This document shows positions 10,401 to 20,600 of a stretch of DNA of 53,152 nt, in pieces. The translations under genes were made by a program, and so were the position numbers. This stretch comes from Amphimedon queenslandica (Eukaryota; Porifera; Demospongiae; Haplosclerida; Niphatidae): positions 180,583 through 233,734 of the forward strand of contig NW_003546291.1 in assembly GCF_000090795.2 (NCBI RefSeq), in the 5' to 3' direction. Positions within the stretch are counted from its first letter, which is position 1. Every line of letters starts with the position of its first letter. A model generated the notes under the pieces. That model searched no databases. It saw nothing but the letters and a program-made list of their open reading frames with translations, and was not told the DNA's origin.

Positions 10401-12332
10401 AAGTGTCAAACGCACGCATGTGTATTTTAAATGAAATCAGTTTCAATTCTGGGTTACGTAAAAATATCATAATAAATAATAAGGAAAGATACATGTATGT
10501 ATACAGCACTGGTCAGCAATAAGTTGACACGTAATTTGCGTTTAAGTTGCGTTTAAGTTTGCTATAGTTTATCGTTTTCATAGTGACATACTAGTTGTAA
10601 ACTAACATTATCCATGCTCAAATGCTACCACAGTCTCTGGCAAATGTAACTTATGTATATTCAAACATAATGTGGTTGCTTATCTGTGTATTATCACATT
10701 TTATTGCGTTCACCAAACTAGTTTACTCTAGTTTAGCTATCGTTCATTTGTCAACTTATTGCTGACCAGTGCTGTACATGTACATCTATGTAAAATATGA
10801 AGAGAAATATTGTGAGAGAGGGCAAATTATATAAAAAATAGAAATAAGATTGACATTGATCCAGTACTATATCTTGTAGATACATGTATGTACATGCACA
10901 TGTATAGTACATGGTTTAGAAAATAAAGCAGGTGCTGTATATGCTATTATATAACAAGAAATCAATATCATAATATCATACTACATGTATATAAAAATCG
11001 TCCCAATGCAATAATACAGGCATAAACTCACTAACATGCAGTCCATGATAATAATAATAACATGTATGTAAATGAATTAATGAATTGATACACATGTGCA
11101 TTTTATATTACAATAAATGTGGATATGCATGTGCTCCTAATTCCCAGGAATTAATTTACATAAAGTGCCAGTCAGCCAAAATAACAAGTTCTACTTTGTG
11201 AGTACAGTGCATGTATGTATCATGTGCTTATGAGTGACTTTTACAGTCTTCTGGCCCTCACCTCAAATCTTGCATTAGACATTGACCTTTCATTAGCCTA
11301 GAGAGGAGGAAGAAAGTAAAGAGGGAATAAAGATAAAGACCATGAAGATAAAGTCCATACACATGGGGACATGCTGATCAACAAATTAAATGTGAAAAAT
11401 GAAAATACAAGTGATTAGACAGTACATAATGTACTGGGATTGGCACTATAGGAAAACAAAATGTGCTCAAAACATAAATAAATACTCACAAAACAGGTAC
11501 AAGGATAATACACTGGAGGCCCTTTAGTTGTAGAATTAGAAGTGTGATACAAGGACACACCACAGAGGAGTTAATGTACACAACAAGGAAAGGGAAAGAC
11601 ACAAGGGAGAGGGAGGAGAGAAAGAGAGAGTAGAAAGAGGGAGGGAGGAAGGGAGAGAGAAAGAGAGAGAGGGAGGGAGGGAGATAGCCTACATCAATAG
11701 CCCAGGCAGATGGTTCTACACCAACAAATTTCGGAGGCGGATCAATAGCTTGAATGTTTTTAAGTGACGGCTCCCTACCACACTGACAAGCACTAACTAG
11801 CCTCAATGCTGTAAAGAAACCCTAAAATAATAATGAAAGGAAAAAGATCAAAATTAGGATTTATAATGTCTCTTAATCTTATAATAATAATAAATTAGGT
11901 TACGCAATTTAATTAATATGCATGTACATGAACATTACTAAGATTTTAATACATGTACATGTACCTGTTTATCAAGGTATCCTTTTCCACCAGGGTCGGA
12001 CAAATCCCATATCTAATGCAATAAGAAATAATCATAAAAGGTGTGATAAAAATAACAATATCAGGAAAGGGCGTGGCAGCTAAAGGGCGTGGTCACCCAC
12101 CTTGTGCAAGAGTGCCTCCTTTAATTGTGATTTCTTGAGAAAGGCTGCAGCAGTAATGGCATTAACATCACCAGATGAACTACCTTCCAATTGTAGCCAG
12201 TAGCTCTCAAAAACGGGAATATAATTTGGAGGCAACTATGAAAAAAAGACAAACAACAATAAACACAAAAAAAGTTAATAATCTTTCACTCTCCCTCCCT
12301 CTCCTCTCTCTTACAGGAGGCTGTCCTGCCAT
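1806..12332 (-). CDS. EPS15: EPS15-like endocytic adaptor (three EH domains, coiled coil, DPF tail)
   Basis: Scaffold of clathrin-coated pits: EH domains bind NPF peptides, the DPF tail binds AP-2 (family knowledge). Nineteen exons keep phase throughout and give 959 aa: 12315-12332 (MAGQPP), 12101-12235, 11965-12012, 11693-11821, 11262-11297, 9204-9293, 9093-9152, 8609-8773, 7742-7896, 6749-7366, 6056-6227, 5680-5742, 4264-4461, 3565-3759, 3030-3174, 2550-2870, 2420-2499, 2303-2368, 1806-1991. EH1 spans residues about 7-100 ([14 protein letters not shown]), EH2 about 107-205 ([22 protein letters not shown]), EH3 about 228-325 ([23 protein letters not shown]). [11 protein letters not shown] opens the coiled coil (about 465-660). 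The tail carries twelve DPF motifs. It ends GGGGGAKK with no ubiquitin-interacting motif, unlike vertebrate EPS15. EPS15 versus EPS15L1 cannot be decided; the gene may predate that split. Confidence 0.95.
3821..3972. mobile_element. MITE, ATCCTCAAATAAAAG group (copy 1)
   Basis: Lies in an EPS15 intron. The left end is TATATCCTCAAATGAAAG and the right end is CTTTTATTTGAGGA, an inverted pair. The interior GGGTAGCAACTATAAATATG matches, in reverse, the interior of the copy at 6455-6732, so the two are one family in opposite orientation. Confidence 0.7.
4100..4256. repeat. Dense TACATG palindromic array
   Basis: About 155 bp made largely of overlapping TACATG/CATGTA units, self-complementary on both strands, just downstream of an EPS15 splice donor. 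It is the densest of dozens of such patches; others are near 3214-3236, 10124-10255, 18108-18136, 21181-21206 and 24873-24905. Confidence 0.85.
4558..5545. repeat. Tandem array of a roughly 170-bp repeat, four copies
   Basis: Within the EPS15 intron 4462-5679. Copies begin near 4558, 4901, 5190 and 5368. Each contains TGGCTCC(A/G)AAATCACC, then TTATTACATTTTCTGATACA, then TGATGTCCTTATGC, then GTAGAAAGTTTGA and a GAGCATTT stretch. The middle copies are nearly identical; the first is diverged. No open reading frame or clear terminal inverted repeat was seen. Related copies occur elsewhere in the window. Confidence 0.85.
5812..6008. mobile_element. MITE, TACCGTATAGTGC group (copy 1)
   Basis: Left end TACCGTATAGTGC then AAATTTTAGAGGGCTGTAAA. 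The right end read backwards is TGCCGTATAGTGCC then AAATTTTTTAGGGCTGTAAA. Inverted ends of about 40 bp with no coding capacity. It occupies most of the intron between EPS15 exons 5680-5742 and 6056-6227. A related copy is at 51718-51932. Confidence 0.8.
6455..6732. mobile_element. MITE, ATCCTCAAATAAAAG group (copy 2)
   Basis: The ends are TACTGTATATCCTCAAATAA and, reversed, TACTGTCTATCCTCAAATAA, about 23 bp of nearly perfect inverted repeat. It sits in the intron immediately 3' of EPS15 exon 6749-7366. Confidence 0.8.
7371..7521. repeat. GA-rich tract and CA microsatellite
   Basis: A purine tract of AG units (7371-7435) forms the polypyrimidine tract of the acceptor of EPS15 exon 6749-7366 on the minus strand. 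A CA dinucleotide run follows at about 7501-7521. Simple sequence only. Confidence 0.85.
8151..8554. mobile_element. Non-autonomous DNA element with long inverted ends
   Basis: In the EPS15 intron 7897-8608. The left end TACAGTGCGAAAAAAAAGAT pairs with the reversed right end TACAGTAGAAGGCGAAAAAA. The pairing continues, with gaps, through GCGTAGGTAGT, TTCGTT and GCGC for about 70-90 bp. The interior is more GC-rich than its surroundings and holds a 72-codon ORF with no recognisable product. Confidence 0.75.
8817..9027. mobile_element. MITE, TACCGTATAGTAGG group (copy 1)
   Basis: Left end TACCGTATAGTAGGAAATTT; the right end reversed is TACTGTATAGCGGGTAAATT, followed by GGAGGGACTAAATTT, the counterpart of the left GAGGGGATTAAATTT. 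Interior motifs CCATTTTGAGCCATTAT and CATGCTCAA are shared with the copy at 27825-28012. Confidence 0.8.
9878..9957 (+). other. Exon-like orphan segment on the plus strand
   Basis: An 80-bp stretch bounded by an acceptor (TTTCCTTTAG) and a donor (ACAG|GTAGCA), open in two frames (one contains [18 protein letters not shown]). It lies antisense inside an EPS15 intron with no partner exon found. It could be a nested small gene, a decayed exon or chance. Confidence 0.25.
10504..10774. mobile_element. Tc1/mariner-like MITE
   Basis: A 271-bp element flanked by TA on both sides. The ends are CAGCACTGGTCAGCAATAAG followed by TTGACA, and an exact reverse complement at the other end, at least 26 bp of perfect inverted repeat. 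The CAG start, TA target and lack of ORF fit a non-autonomous Tc1/mariner derivative. Confidence 0.85.
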
Positions 12333-12686
12333 GAGGAGAGAGAGAATTATGGCCCTCGACTTTTGGGAGAAGTGCAACTTGTAACGGACTAACGGTCCCG
12401 TGCACCTTCGTACACTTTAGCCACTCCCTTTTACAAATTAATCTTAGGCGTGGTTTATTGTAATGACAGATTAGACCACGTGTTTCTTTTTTTGCCTTTC
12501 AAAATTGATTTTCTATTTCTTGTTGCTGGATTTTACAATAAAGTGAGTCTCTATCACAGTGCCTAAATGCTCCACAGCTGCATACAAAATTACAAAGAGA
12601 CTGCATCTAAGGAAAGTGCATCAATCTACATTCTAGACGTCTGGATCCGGATCATGAATAAATAATTAGCTGTGGAATCGATTAAT

Positions 12687-12990
12687 ACAAGTAAATAAAA
12701 AACATTAAAAATGGAAAAGTAGTAGGATTAAATTGTAAAAAAGTAAAGAAACAAGAGGGTACTTGCAAAGTGGTGTGATAACAAATCCTACACCACTGCA
12801 TGAAAGATATTACCCAAAAGCATTGTAATTATCCACACAGGCTACTACATGATAAACTATGAAGCCATGTCTTTCATGCAATGGTGTAGGATTTGTTATC
12901 ACACCACTTTGCAAGTACCCTCTTGTTTCTTTACTTTTTTACAATTTAATCCTACTACTTTTCCATTTTTAATGTTTTTTATTTACTTGT
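12687..12990. mobile_element. Long hairpin (foldback) element
   Basis: Two arms of about 122 bp (12687-12808 and 12869-12990) are almost exact reverse complements. The outer ends are ACAAGTAAAT and ATTTACTTGT; in the inner part only one mismatch was seen (CACCACTGC against CACCATTGC). The loop is about 60 bp. No ORF and no clear target duplication. Near-identical arms imply recent origin or gene conversion. Confidence 0.9.
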
Positions 12991-13476
12991 TTCCATTCTT
13001 TTTTCTTAAATTATAAAATTACTTTCTGTTATGATTATGTGGTTAGGTTAATCATATTCATGCTAATCACGTGCGCATAAATTAAAATGGCGTCAAACCA
13101 CAAACCCACGCGGTGCTGCAGCTGGAATTTGTCTTCCATTGTTCTCTGTCCTTGCTTCTTTTTGAAGCCACATGTCCAGTCCTTGACTCAAGCTCAAAGG
13201 AATGATGTAAAAGCCAACTTGAACGGCTCTCTGGTTTAAAAGATTTCCGTGTTGATAGAAGAAAGATGAAAGAAGAAGAAGAAGAAGAAGAAAAAGTCTG
13301 AAGAATTTTGCAGAAATTTGAATTTGGGCCTATTCTCCAGAAATGCTCCGGCTGCATTACAGTCCACTCTAAAGGTACCAAGAGAATCGCTCAGTGAAGG
13401 AGAGCTCATCTAAGCCATTTATAAGGCTGTACAACGTAAGATAAAAGAGTTGTGAGTGTTTGAAAATCATAAAAAC

Positions 13477-13489
13477 GGCCGCCATCTTG
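13477..13489 (-). promoter_or_regulatory. YY1-like site upstream of CELSR
   Basis: GGCCGCCATCTTG matches the animal YY1 consensus (reverse strand AANATGGCGGC). It lies 233 bp before the CELSR start codon. YY1 sites are common near start sites of TATA-less animal promoters; its role here is inferred. Confidence 0.5.
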
Positions 13490-13721
13490 AAAAATCAACC
13501 TCAATCCTACATATAGGCTACCGCCTATATAATAAACCGAATAACCCGATGAATACAGATCTTATAATACCAGCTAGAGGGACCACCAGTCTTCACACTG
13601 TAGTCTGCTGGTCACTCAAGCCTGTCTTAGCAGGACATTCCTTTCTGGAAGTAATGATTTGTTAGTCAAAATAACAGTCTACAAAGAACACGTCTCTGCC
13701 TCTCTCTCCCTGCATCCAGTC

Positions 13722-14615
13722 ATGATTGGAGGACCACTGCGAGCTCTGGTGAGTGAGAAGGAGAGCGAGCCTGAACACATGGCCCACTCAATCGCCTCAT
13801 TCCCTCCAGCTATAGTTTTGTCTGGTTTGCCCTGGCCTTTCGCAGCAGCCCCGTTTCTATAAGAGTAGCTCAGTTATAATTTTTCTGATACCTGCCATGT
13901 GTGACAATGCAAAGTAGCTAGTGTGATACTTGTACATGCCTTATATTCATGACCTAAGCAGTAGTAGCAGGAGCTAGTATGAATAGTTTGTGTGTGACTC
14001 TCCCCTCTATCAGCCAGCACAACTCCTGGCAGCTATTGGTTGCACTACTGGGAATATATTCCATTGGCTACTCTAGTACCTGCCTCCTTTATGATAATGG
14101 CTATGCATTGAAAGCTGATAAGAGGCTATGGATTTCACCTCTTACACCTACATACTGACCTTGGTGAATTTGTAGTGCTCTCTGTTTTGTTGAGTTTTTT
14201 TGTAGAGTTATTGTAATACTAAGACCCCTCCTGCTATGATAATTTATTGTAACAACCGTTCTGGCTCTGGTACTTACTGAATCTGTATACATGTAGTCCA
14301 TCTCTCCCTCCCCTCTCTCTCTCTCTCTCCTTATCCTTTTTTCTCCCTCTCTCTCCCTCCTCCTTTTTTCAGTATCTACATGTATAATACATGTACTGTA
14401 ACTGATTCTGGTCTGCTTCATTTTTTGTTATTATTACTACTATTTAAGGTTTTTGGAATGTGTTTTGAATGGTTTCTCTTCTACACACACAGGTCACTTT
14501 GGTCATTCTTATATCCACCATCAAAACGAGTGGTTTCTGCACACCTGTCCCTTTGGCCTCTCTTCTCACTTTCTCTTCAAATGTTTATCACCTTTCAGTC
14601 TCCGAGGCAACTCCA
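13722..14615 (+). other. CELSR: CELSR exons 1-2: signal peptide
   Basis: Exon 13722-13748 encodes MIGGPLRAL and ends at a GTGAGT donor. Exon 14493-14615 continues in phase with [16 protein letters not shown], a hydrophobic stretch. Together they form a secretory signal peptide, with cleavage likely near the Cys. The second exon ends [10 protein letters not shown], the first strand of cadherin repeat 1. The short first exon was chosen because it supplies the only in-phase ATG that completes a signal peptide. Confidence 0.8.
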
Positions 14616-17600
14616 GTAAGTCCTTAGCAACCCTATTGTCCTTACTAGAGGTGATGCTGGCTGGGGAGAGAATTGGAATGCTTATTTACATTGATACATA
14701 CACATTACTGGTTTGATAATGAGTCTCACTTTCAACGTGTCCTCTTTTACTTTGCGCAAATGTTATTTTACATTCCTCTCTACACAGTACCCCCTTTCAT
14801 CTCTCCACACGCACACATACCACCCACAAACCCGTTACTTGTATCTCTCTCTCTCCTTTTTCTATTTTTATAGATAGGGCAGGAAATTCTACAGCTCTCT
14901 GTTGTTGATAACACATCTCATGTACTTTACGAGATACTCAGTACTCAGTCCTCAGATGATGATTTCTATCTCTCTCCAAACGGGTTCCTTTACACTGCAA
15001 GGATGTTAAATAAGAGTCAGACTCCACTTTATAATCTTGCCGTCTCCGCCCGAAACACCCAACCTCTCTCTACCCCCTCGTATACCTTTGTCACTGTTGT
15101 AATAACAAATGATTCGGTTTTCTCTGAATCTGAGATTTTGGTACCACTGCATGGGAATGAGAGTGTCGGTCAGAACCTGTACACAGTGGAAGCCACAAGA
15201 GCTGATAGCTACCCATTTCAATATACAATCATTGGAGGCAGCAACGCTTTTCAATTTTTTACATTGAATTCCATGAGCGGACAGTTAAGCCTATCTTCCA
15301 CTGTGAATTACTTTGGCTTCTTGGACCAATACAGGATTGTTGTTGAAGGTCGTAGCCTCTCTGATCCACTAGTATTTGGTAATGTCGTGATCATATTTTC
15401 TTTGTCTCCTAAGAATAGCAGTACGGGTGGGTTTACCAAAGAGGAGTATTTATTTACTGTGTCTAACGAAACTGCTATTGGCGAAGTGTTTGGTTATGTT
15501 TATTTGTCTGTCTGCAACATATCCAGTGACTCAATGAATTCCTCGCCACTAGCTGTGAACTATTCTATTACTAATGTAAGTGAAGAGAGAGGAAGAAGAG
15601 GAGGGAGAGAGAGAGGGAGGGAGAGAGAGAGGGGGGAGGAGGAGAGAGGGAGGGAGAGGGGGAGAGAAAGAAACATATAATTTATGTATTAAAAGAGAGA
15701 GGAGGTTCAGGGATTATAAGGAATTTATGTCAATAAAAGTAAATGAAGCAAGAAAGATGAGCAACAGACCAAGAGAAAGGAGAGAAAGAGAGCCCATAAT
15801 GTTATTGTACCATTGGTGGATGCTAATAGTAGGAGGGAGTGAGAAGTTGTGTCATGAATGGGAGCAGTCTAATGCATGGGAGGGGGTGAGAAAGCCCGTT
15901 ATTATACATCCTCAATGACTCTCAATGTGTGGTAAACAATACATCAATTAATGGGCTCTAGGGAGTTGGCTATATTCTTTAGCTGATTTTATTAGGCATC
16001 AGCCTCCCATTTATGGTTCCTAACATTGTAGCTATTTACTAACCTGATAACACACTAACGGCTGGTTTACAATATGTCATTAGGCCAACTTACTGTCAGC
16101 TTTTAATCAAAAGCATAAGCAATTTGATCTTTTGACGCATGCTTTTCACTAGAATAGAACCAGATTCTATTCCAGTGTCAACGTAATATTAGGACTAGCC
16201 TAATATTTTAAACCAGCCTTTACTTCAATGGATGAGGATTGGTTGATATACAGTGACTCAGTTGTGAGGGTTTTGTTTACATTGTTAATGTGTGCATGGG
16301 GGCTGTCTTATGGTATGTCAATCATCACTGAACCTCAAGCAACCCAATTCACCTTACAATAAATAATTCGTTTAGTACATGTACATGTACGTGCATGTAT
16401 ATCGGATATTGTACGTGCATGGTAATTGTGCTAATCTTATTGTACTGTATAACATGTACATGTAATTATTAATTTTAGAAATTTATTGTCTGCTTGGCTC
16501 AAAGACACATGTATCGTTTGGCAGTTTATGATGTTAGTAATTTGATACCTATGCCCTCTGCCATCAATGCAAAGCCGAGTTGTTGTCGTATTATTAGTTC
16601 AGTCACTCTGATTTCTTATTACAAGGCAGTAACACTAAAATATAATGTTTTTAAGACTAAACACTAGTAACACTGTACACAGCGATAAAGCCGATTCCAT
16701 TGTATTCTCCTACTTTGTTTAGACCTGTACCATTGTAATATATTTTTGTAGTTTTTACTCGACTTGTAAGCCTGTGTTGCTCGTTATTGAAGGTATCTTT
16801 AATGTGTATTAATGAAATTTGATCTATTGCAATTGTACCAAGTTTGATAGTGTATATAACAATTGAATTGAATTTGAATCATATAGTTATCATACTGCAC
16901 ATGTACTTGTGTAAATGTACATTGTGTACTTTATCATGATTCTGGTAAGGCAGGACTGTCTGCCAGAGGCTTTATTAGATTTCTATTTGTGATCCTGGAA
17001 ATTATATATGGAAAAGATAGTAAAGAAATATCAAATGTGCTCACACCTCACGATTTCTGTACTACCACAGCCTACGTGTATCATTTTAATTATTGCTAAT
17101 ATTATTGCTAGTGTATTAATGCTATATTTGTGTGCGATATAAAATGTTATTTGTTTTGTCTCTTTGGTTTATTATTCAGACCTCATGCTGCATGCATAAC
17201 ATAAGTATTATTATGACAAATATTGCGATATTATAGGATGTAGTTCATCATTCTGTATGGTGCATGGTGTGTACAATATGTCTGTGTACATTGTAGCAAC
17301 AGTAGCAGTTTGAATGAGAGTGACACCTGTCCCTTTTATCGAGTGATTTTCACTTTGTCTCTTGTTGTAAAGAGAATAGACTCCAATGATTATGGCATGT
17401 GATGAGCATGAGGTAGTATGAACATAAAATCCACCTCTTCTATTATAAATATGAATCTATTAAGATTATGAACATACATGTATTTACATTTGTAGATCTG
17501 TGGTAGATATTTGACAGATGTGCTAGTATTTATTGTACATTGTGCTTAGCATATTTGGCAGATCTGATTGGTAATATTTTGGCTATACACGACTACATGT

Positions 17601-20600
17601 AGTTTATTATTATGCATGTTTGTAAATATGTATGGTCTTGGTTGAGAAGTTAAAAGGGGCATGTTTTACATGTACATGTACACACAGAAAGATGATTTAC
17701 ATGTATTTATTATTATGTATTGTTGTGTGTTGTGTTTGATTACTGGAATTCTTAATAATTGAGTATTTACTTCCTCTCTCTCTTCCTCTCCTCTCTCTCC
17801 CTGTAGTCTGATGATGTTCAAATTAATCCAGTGACTGGTGGCCTCTCCTTTGTCTCTCTCCCTCGTAATGGAAGCATTACTAATCTCACTGTAATAGCAG
17901 TGACTCGTAGTGGCTCCTCGTTTTCTGCTAGCGTCACAGTAGAGCTTGAGCCTACCAGGTACGTAATGGAGATAGAAAAGAGAAGCTACATGTATGTTGT
18001 TTATATTGATGATGGACCGACTGATGGGAGGAGTACTGTATTGACTAGGATTGATGGTGGGGGCTGTAATAATTATACAATACTGGCAGGAGATTGTGTG
18101 AGTTATACATGTACATGTACATGTACATGTATGTGCATGTATGTGAGGGAGGGAGAGAATAAAGTGCATGAAGATAGAAAGGAAGATATAAGGCCAGGGG
18201 GTTAAGGTATGGTACCTAATGTGTAGGAGATGTCCTTACATTCTAACGAAGGGAATAAATTAAATTTCCCTTTCCCACTGCATTGTATATACCAACTTTG
18301 AACTAGATACACAAAACAGATGCAATAGGAGTGCCTTAAACTAATAACCCATGGCACCTTCTCTATGTAATTTATACATTAGTATGACGTTTTTAATGTA
18401 TTACATGTACAACAGACTTGTGCAAGAATTCTTTATTAGTACAATTCTAATTAAATTACATCATGTTGTAATTATGTACATGTTTTATACATGTGAGCAT
18501 CTTCCTTAGTGTGTGGTTTAAATTTGAATGTGATCTGTTCGTGATCCATTGAGTGCTAGTAGTAGTAGTAATGTACCTGTACATGTATTGACACATACCA
18601 ATCACTGATCCATGTAACAGCAGATGAGTAGGTACAACTTATGGACTATAGTAATGAAATAATAATTATAATAAAATTAATTAATAATAAGGACACTTAG
18701 ATGTACATGTACGAAGCTTTTATTGTTGGTATTTTTTTATTGAGTATAGCCTAAAGGTCTTTTAATGATTAATGCTTGTACATGTACATGTTGATCGTGA
18801 GTTCATTGAAATCAGTTGTTATTATTAAGATTTGCTAGTTAATTGACCAACACTTTGAAGATTTATATATCAGTCTAAACAAAACACATGGTGTCTGTGT
18901 GTGCATGTACATCATACATGTACTTACATGTACATGTACATTAGGCGGCATTGTCACTTAGTAACTTACTGCTATGTGACATCTAGGTACATGTACCTGT
19001 AATAATGTACATATTAGTGTTGTTGTAGTACCATAATTTTATATAGTTCTAGTACTAGTTCTAGAACTGGAGTTTGAAAAAATTTAGTTCTAGTACTAGT
19101 TCCGGAACTAGAGTTTGATAAAGTTTAGTTCTAGTACTAGTTCCAGAACTAGAGTTTGATAAAGTTTAGTTCTAGTACTAGTTCTAGAACTATAGTTTTA
19201 TAAAGTTAGTTCTAGTACTAGTTCTAGAACTAGATTTCAATAAATTTTAGCTATTGTTCTAGTTCTAGAGCTAAGTTATAGTTCTTGTATTTGTTCTGGC
19301 AATAGAGTTTAAGAAGCTTAGTTCTAATTGGAAATAATTTCTAAATGCTGCTTCTTTTTGCTTCTGCTGTCATGCTTTCACTGCTTAGCTTTGAACTGAA
19401 CAAGTATTCAAAAGTCTATTGATATATAATTTATGTCTAAGTAACAAATTCATACATTATTTGTTATTCAGTCTTTGTTATGTACTAAAATATTTCACTG
19501 ACAAATTAGTACCTTCTTTGTCAACTAATATTGTTCTACAATTCTAGTTCCAAACTAGTTCTAGTACCACAAGAGAATGTACTTTTAGTTCCAGTTTAGT
19601 TCTAGTACTGAGACTCTGGCAAAGTTTAGTTCCAGTTTAGTTCTAGTACTACAAGTCTTGTATAAACTAGTTCTAGTTTAGTTCTGGTTCTTACATTGGT
19701 TGTAAAAATAGTACTAGTTCTAGTTCTTAGAACTAGAACTATGAAAAAAAGGCAGTACTAGAATTGATTTAGTTCTAGTACCAAGGAACTACAACAACAC
19801 TAGTACATATGTACATGTGGTAAGAAATTTTGCTATTGCAAGCGCCCCATTAAACATGTGCATGTACCAGCATGCCAGTTTCACTCACCCATAAACCCTT
19901 TTAACACACTGTGTGTATGTACATGTACAAGTCTATTTGTATGATGCACTTATATGGAACAGTTGGGACTGTATATTCTTCTCTCTCCTTCCAGTATGGT
20001 CTATTCTCCATTGACCCTGTATCCGGTAACCTCACTATCCATCCTTCTCCTCTCTCTCCCTCTGCTTATTCACTGGTTGTGGGCGTCTATTGTGGCAAGT
20101 TCCTCAGTTATATTAGTGTTGAAGTGAGAGTGTTGGACGTTAATAATCCACCGGTATTTGATCAAAGAATCTACAAGGTACTACTGATGTGTACATGTAC
20201 ATTGAATTTAGTGCTGAACTAATTTTTAAAAGTATTTTGTATCCTGTATGCTACCTGTGTCTATTTTAGTCAATACTAATAATGGATGTGATACGTTTCA
20301 GTTACATGTAATTCCAAAATATGAGCATTTTTAAAACTTGCAAATTTTTGATTTTGTAAAATTGGCTCCGAGATCACCTCCAATTGTTATTAAATTTTTG
20401 ATACACATTGATGTACTTGTGCATGTACCTGTATGCTATGTAGAAAGTTTGAGCTGATTCCAACTTGAGTGCATCAAGACGTGACAAGAACAAACTTAAG
20501 TTGTTCTATTAATAAAAGCACAATAATGTGTTGTTTATTTAATTAGGTGTGTGTGTGTATGTAGTCAAATCTGTGTTATCTTTTGGAAATGCCCAAACAT

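Larger units (their letters stand above)
9294..11261. other. Largest EPS15 intron: contents
   Basis: A 1,968-bp intron between EH2-coding exons. It holds many TACATG patches (densest at 10124-10255), a Tc1/mariner-like MITE (10504-10774) and an exon-like segment on the opposite strand (9878-9957). Nothing else was recognised. Confidence 0.7.
12333..13721. other. Intergenic region between divergent EPS15 and CELSR
   Basis: The 5' flanks of two divergently transcribed genes meet here. It contains the 304-bp hairpin element (12687-12990), a short (GAA)n run near 13275-13293 and a YY1-like site (13477-13489). ORFs in both directions are short, lack homology I recognise and are not supported as genes. 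Confidence 0.6.

Noticed and set aside
13088..13240. Possible first exon at ATGGCGTCAAACC
   Set aside because: The frame is short, has no good signal peptide and no in-phase donor to CELSR exon 14493-14615, whereas 13722-13748 fits exactly.
14101..14421. 106-codon minus-strand ORF upstream of CELSR exon 2
   Set aside because: Arginine/glutamate-rich only because it reads a CT tract on the other strand; no start or splice support.
15580..15918. 112-codon plus-strand ORF after the CELSR exon
   Set aside because: Starts in a GA-rich simple repeat directly after a clear GTAAGT donor; it is intron.
17666..18169. 167-codon minus-strand ORF opposite CELSR
   Set aside because: Overlaps CELSR exon 17807-17958 and simple TACATG repeats; no recognisable protein features.
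19030..19790. CRISPR-like spaced repeats
   Set aside because: The AGTTCTAGTACTAG units are palindromic, degenerate and unevenly spaced inside a hAT-type element of a eukaryotic genome.
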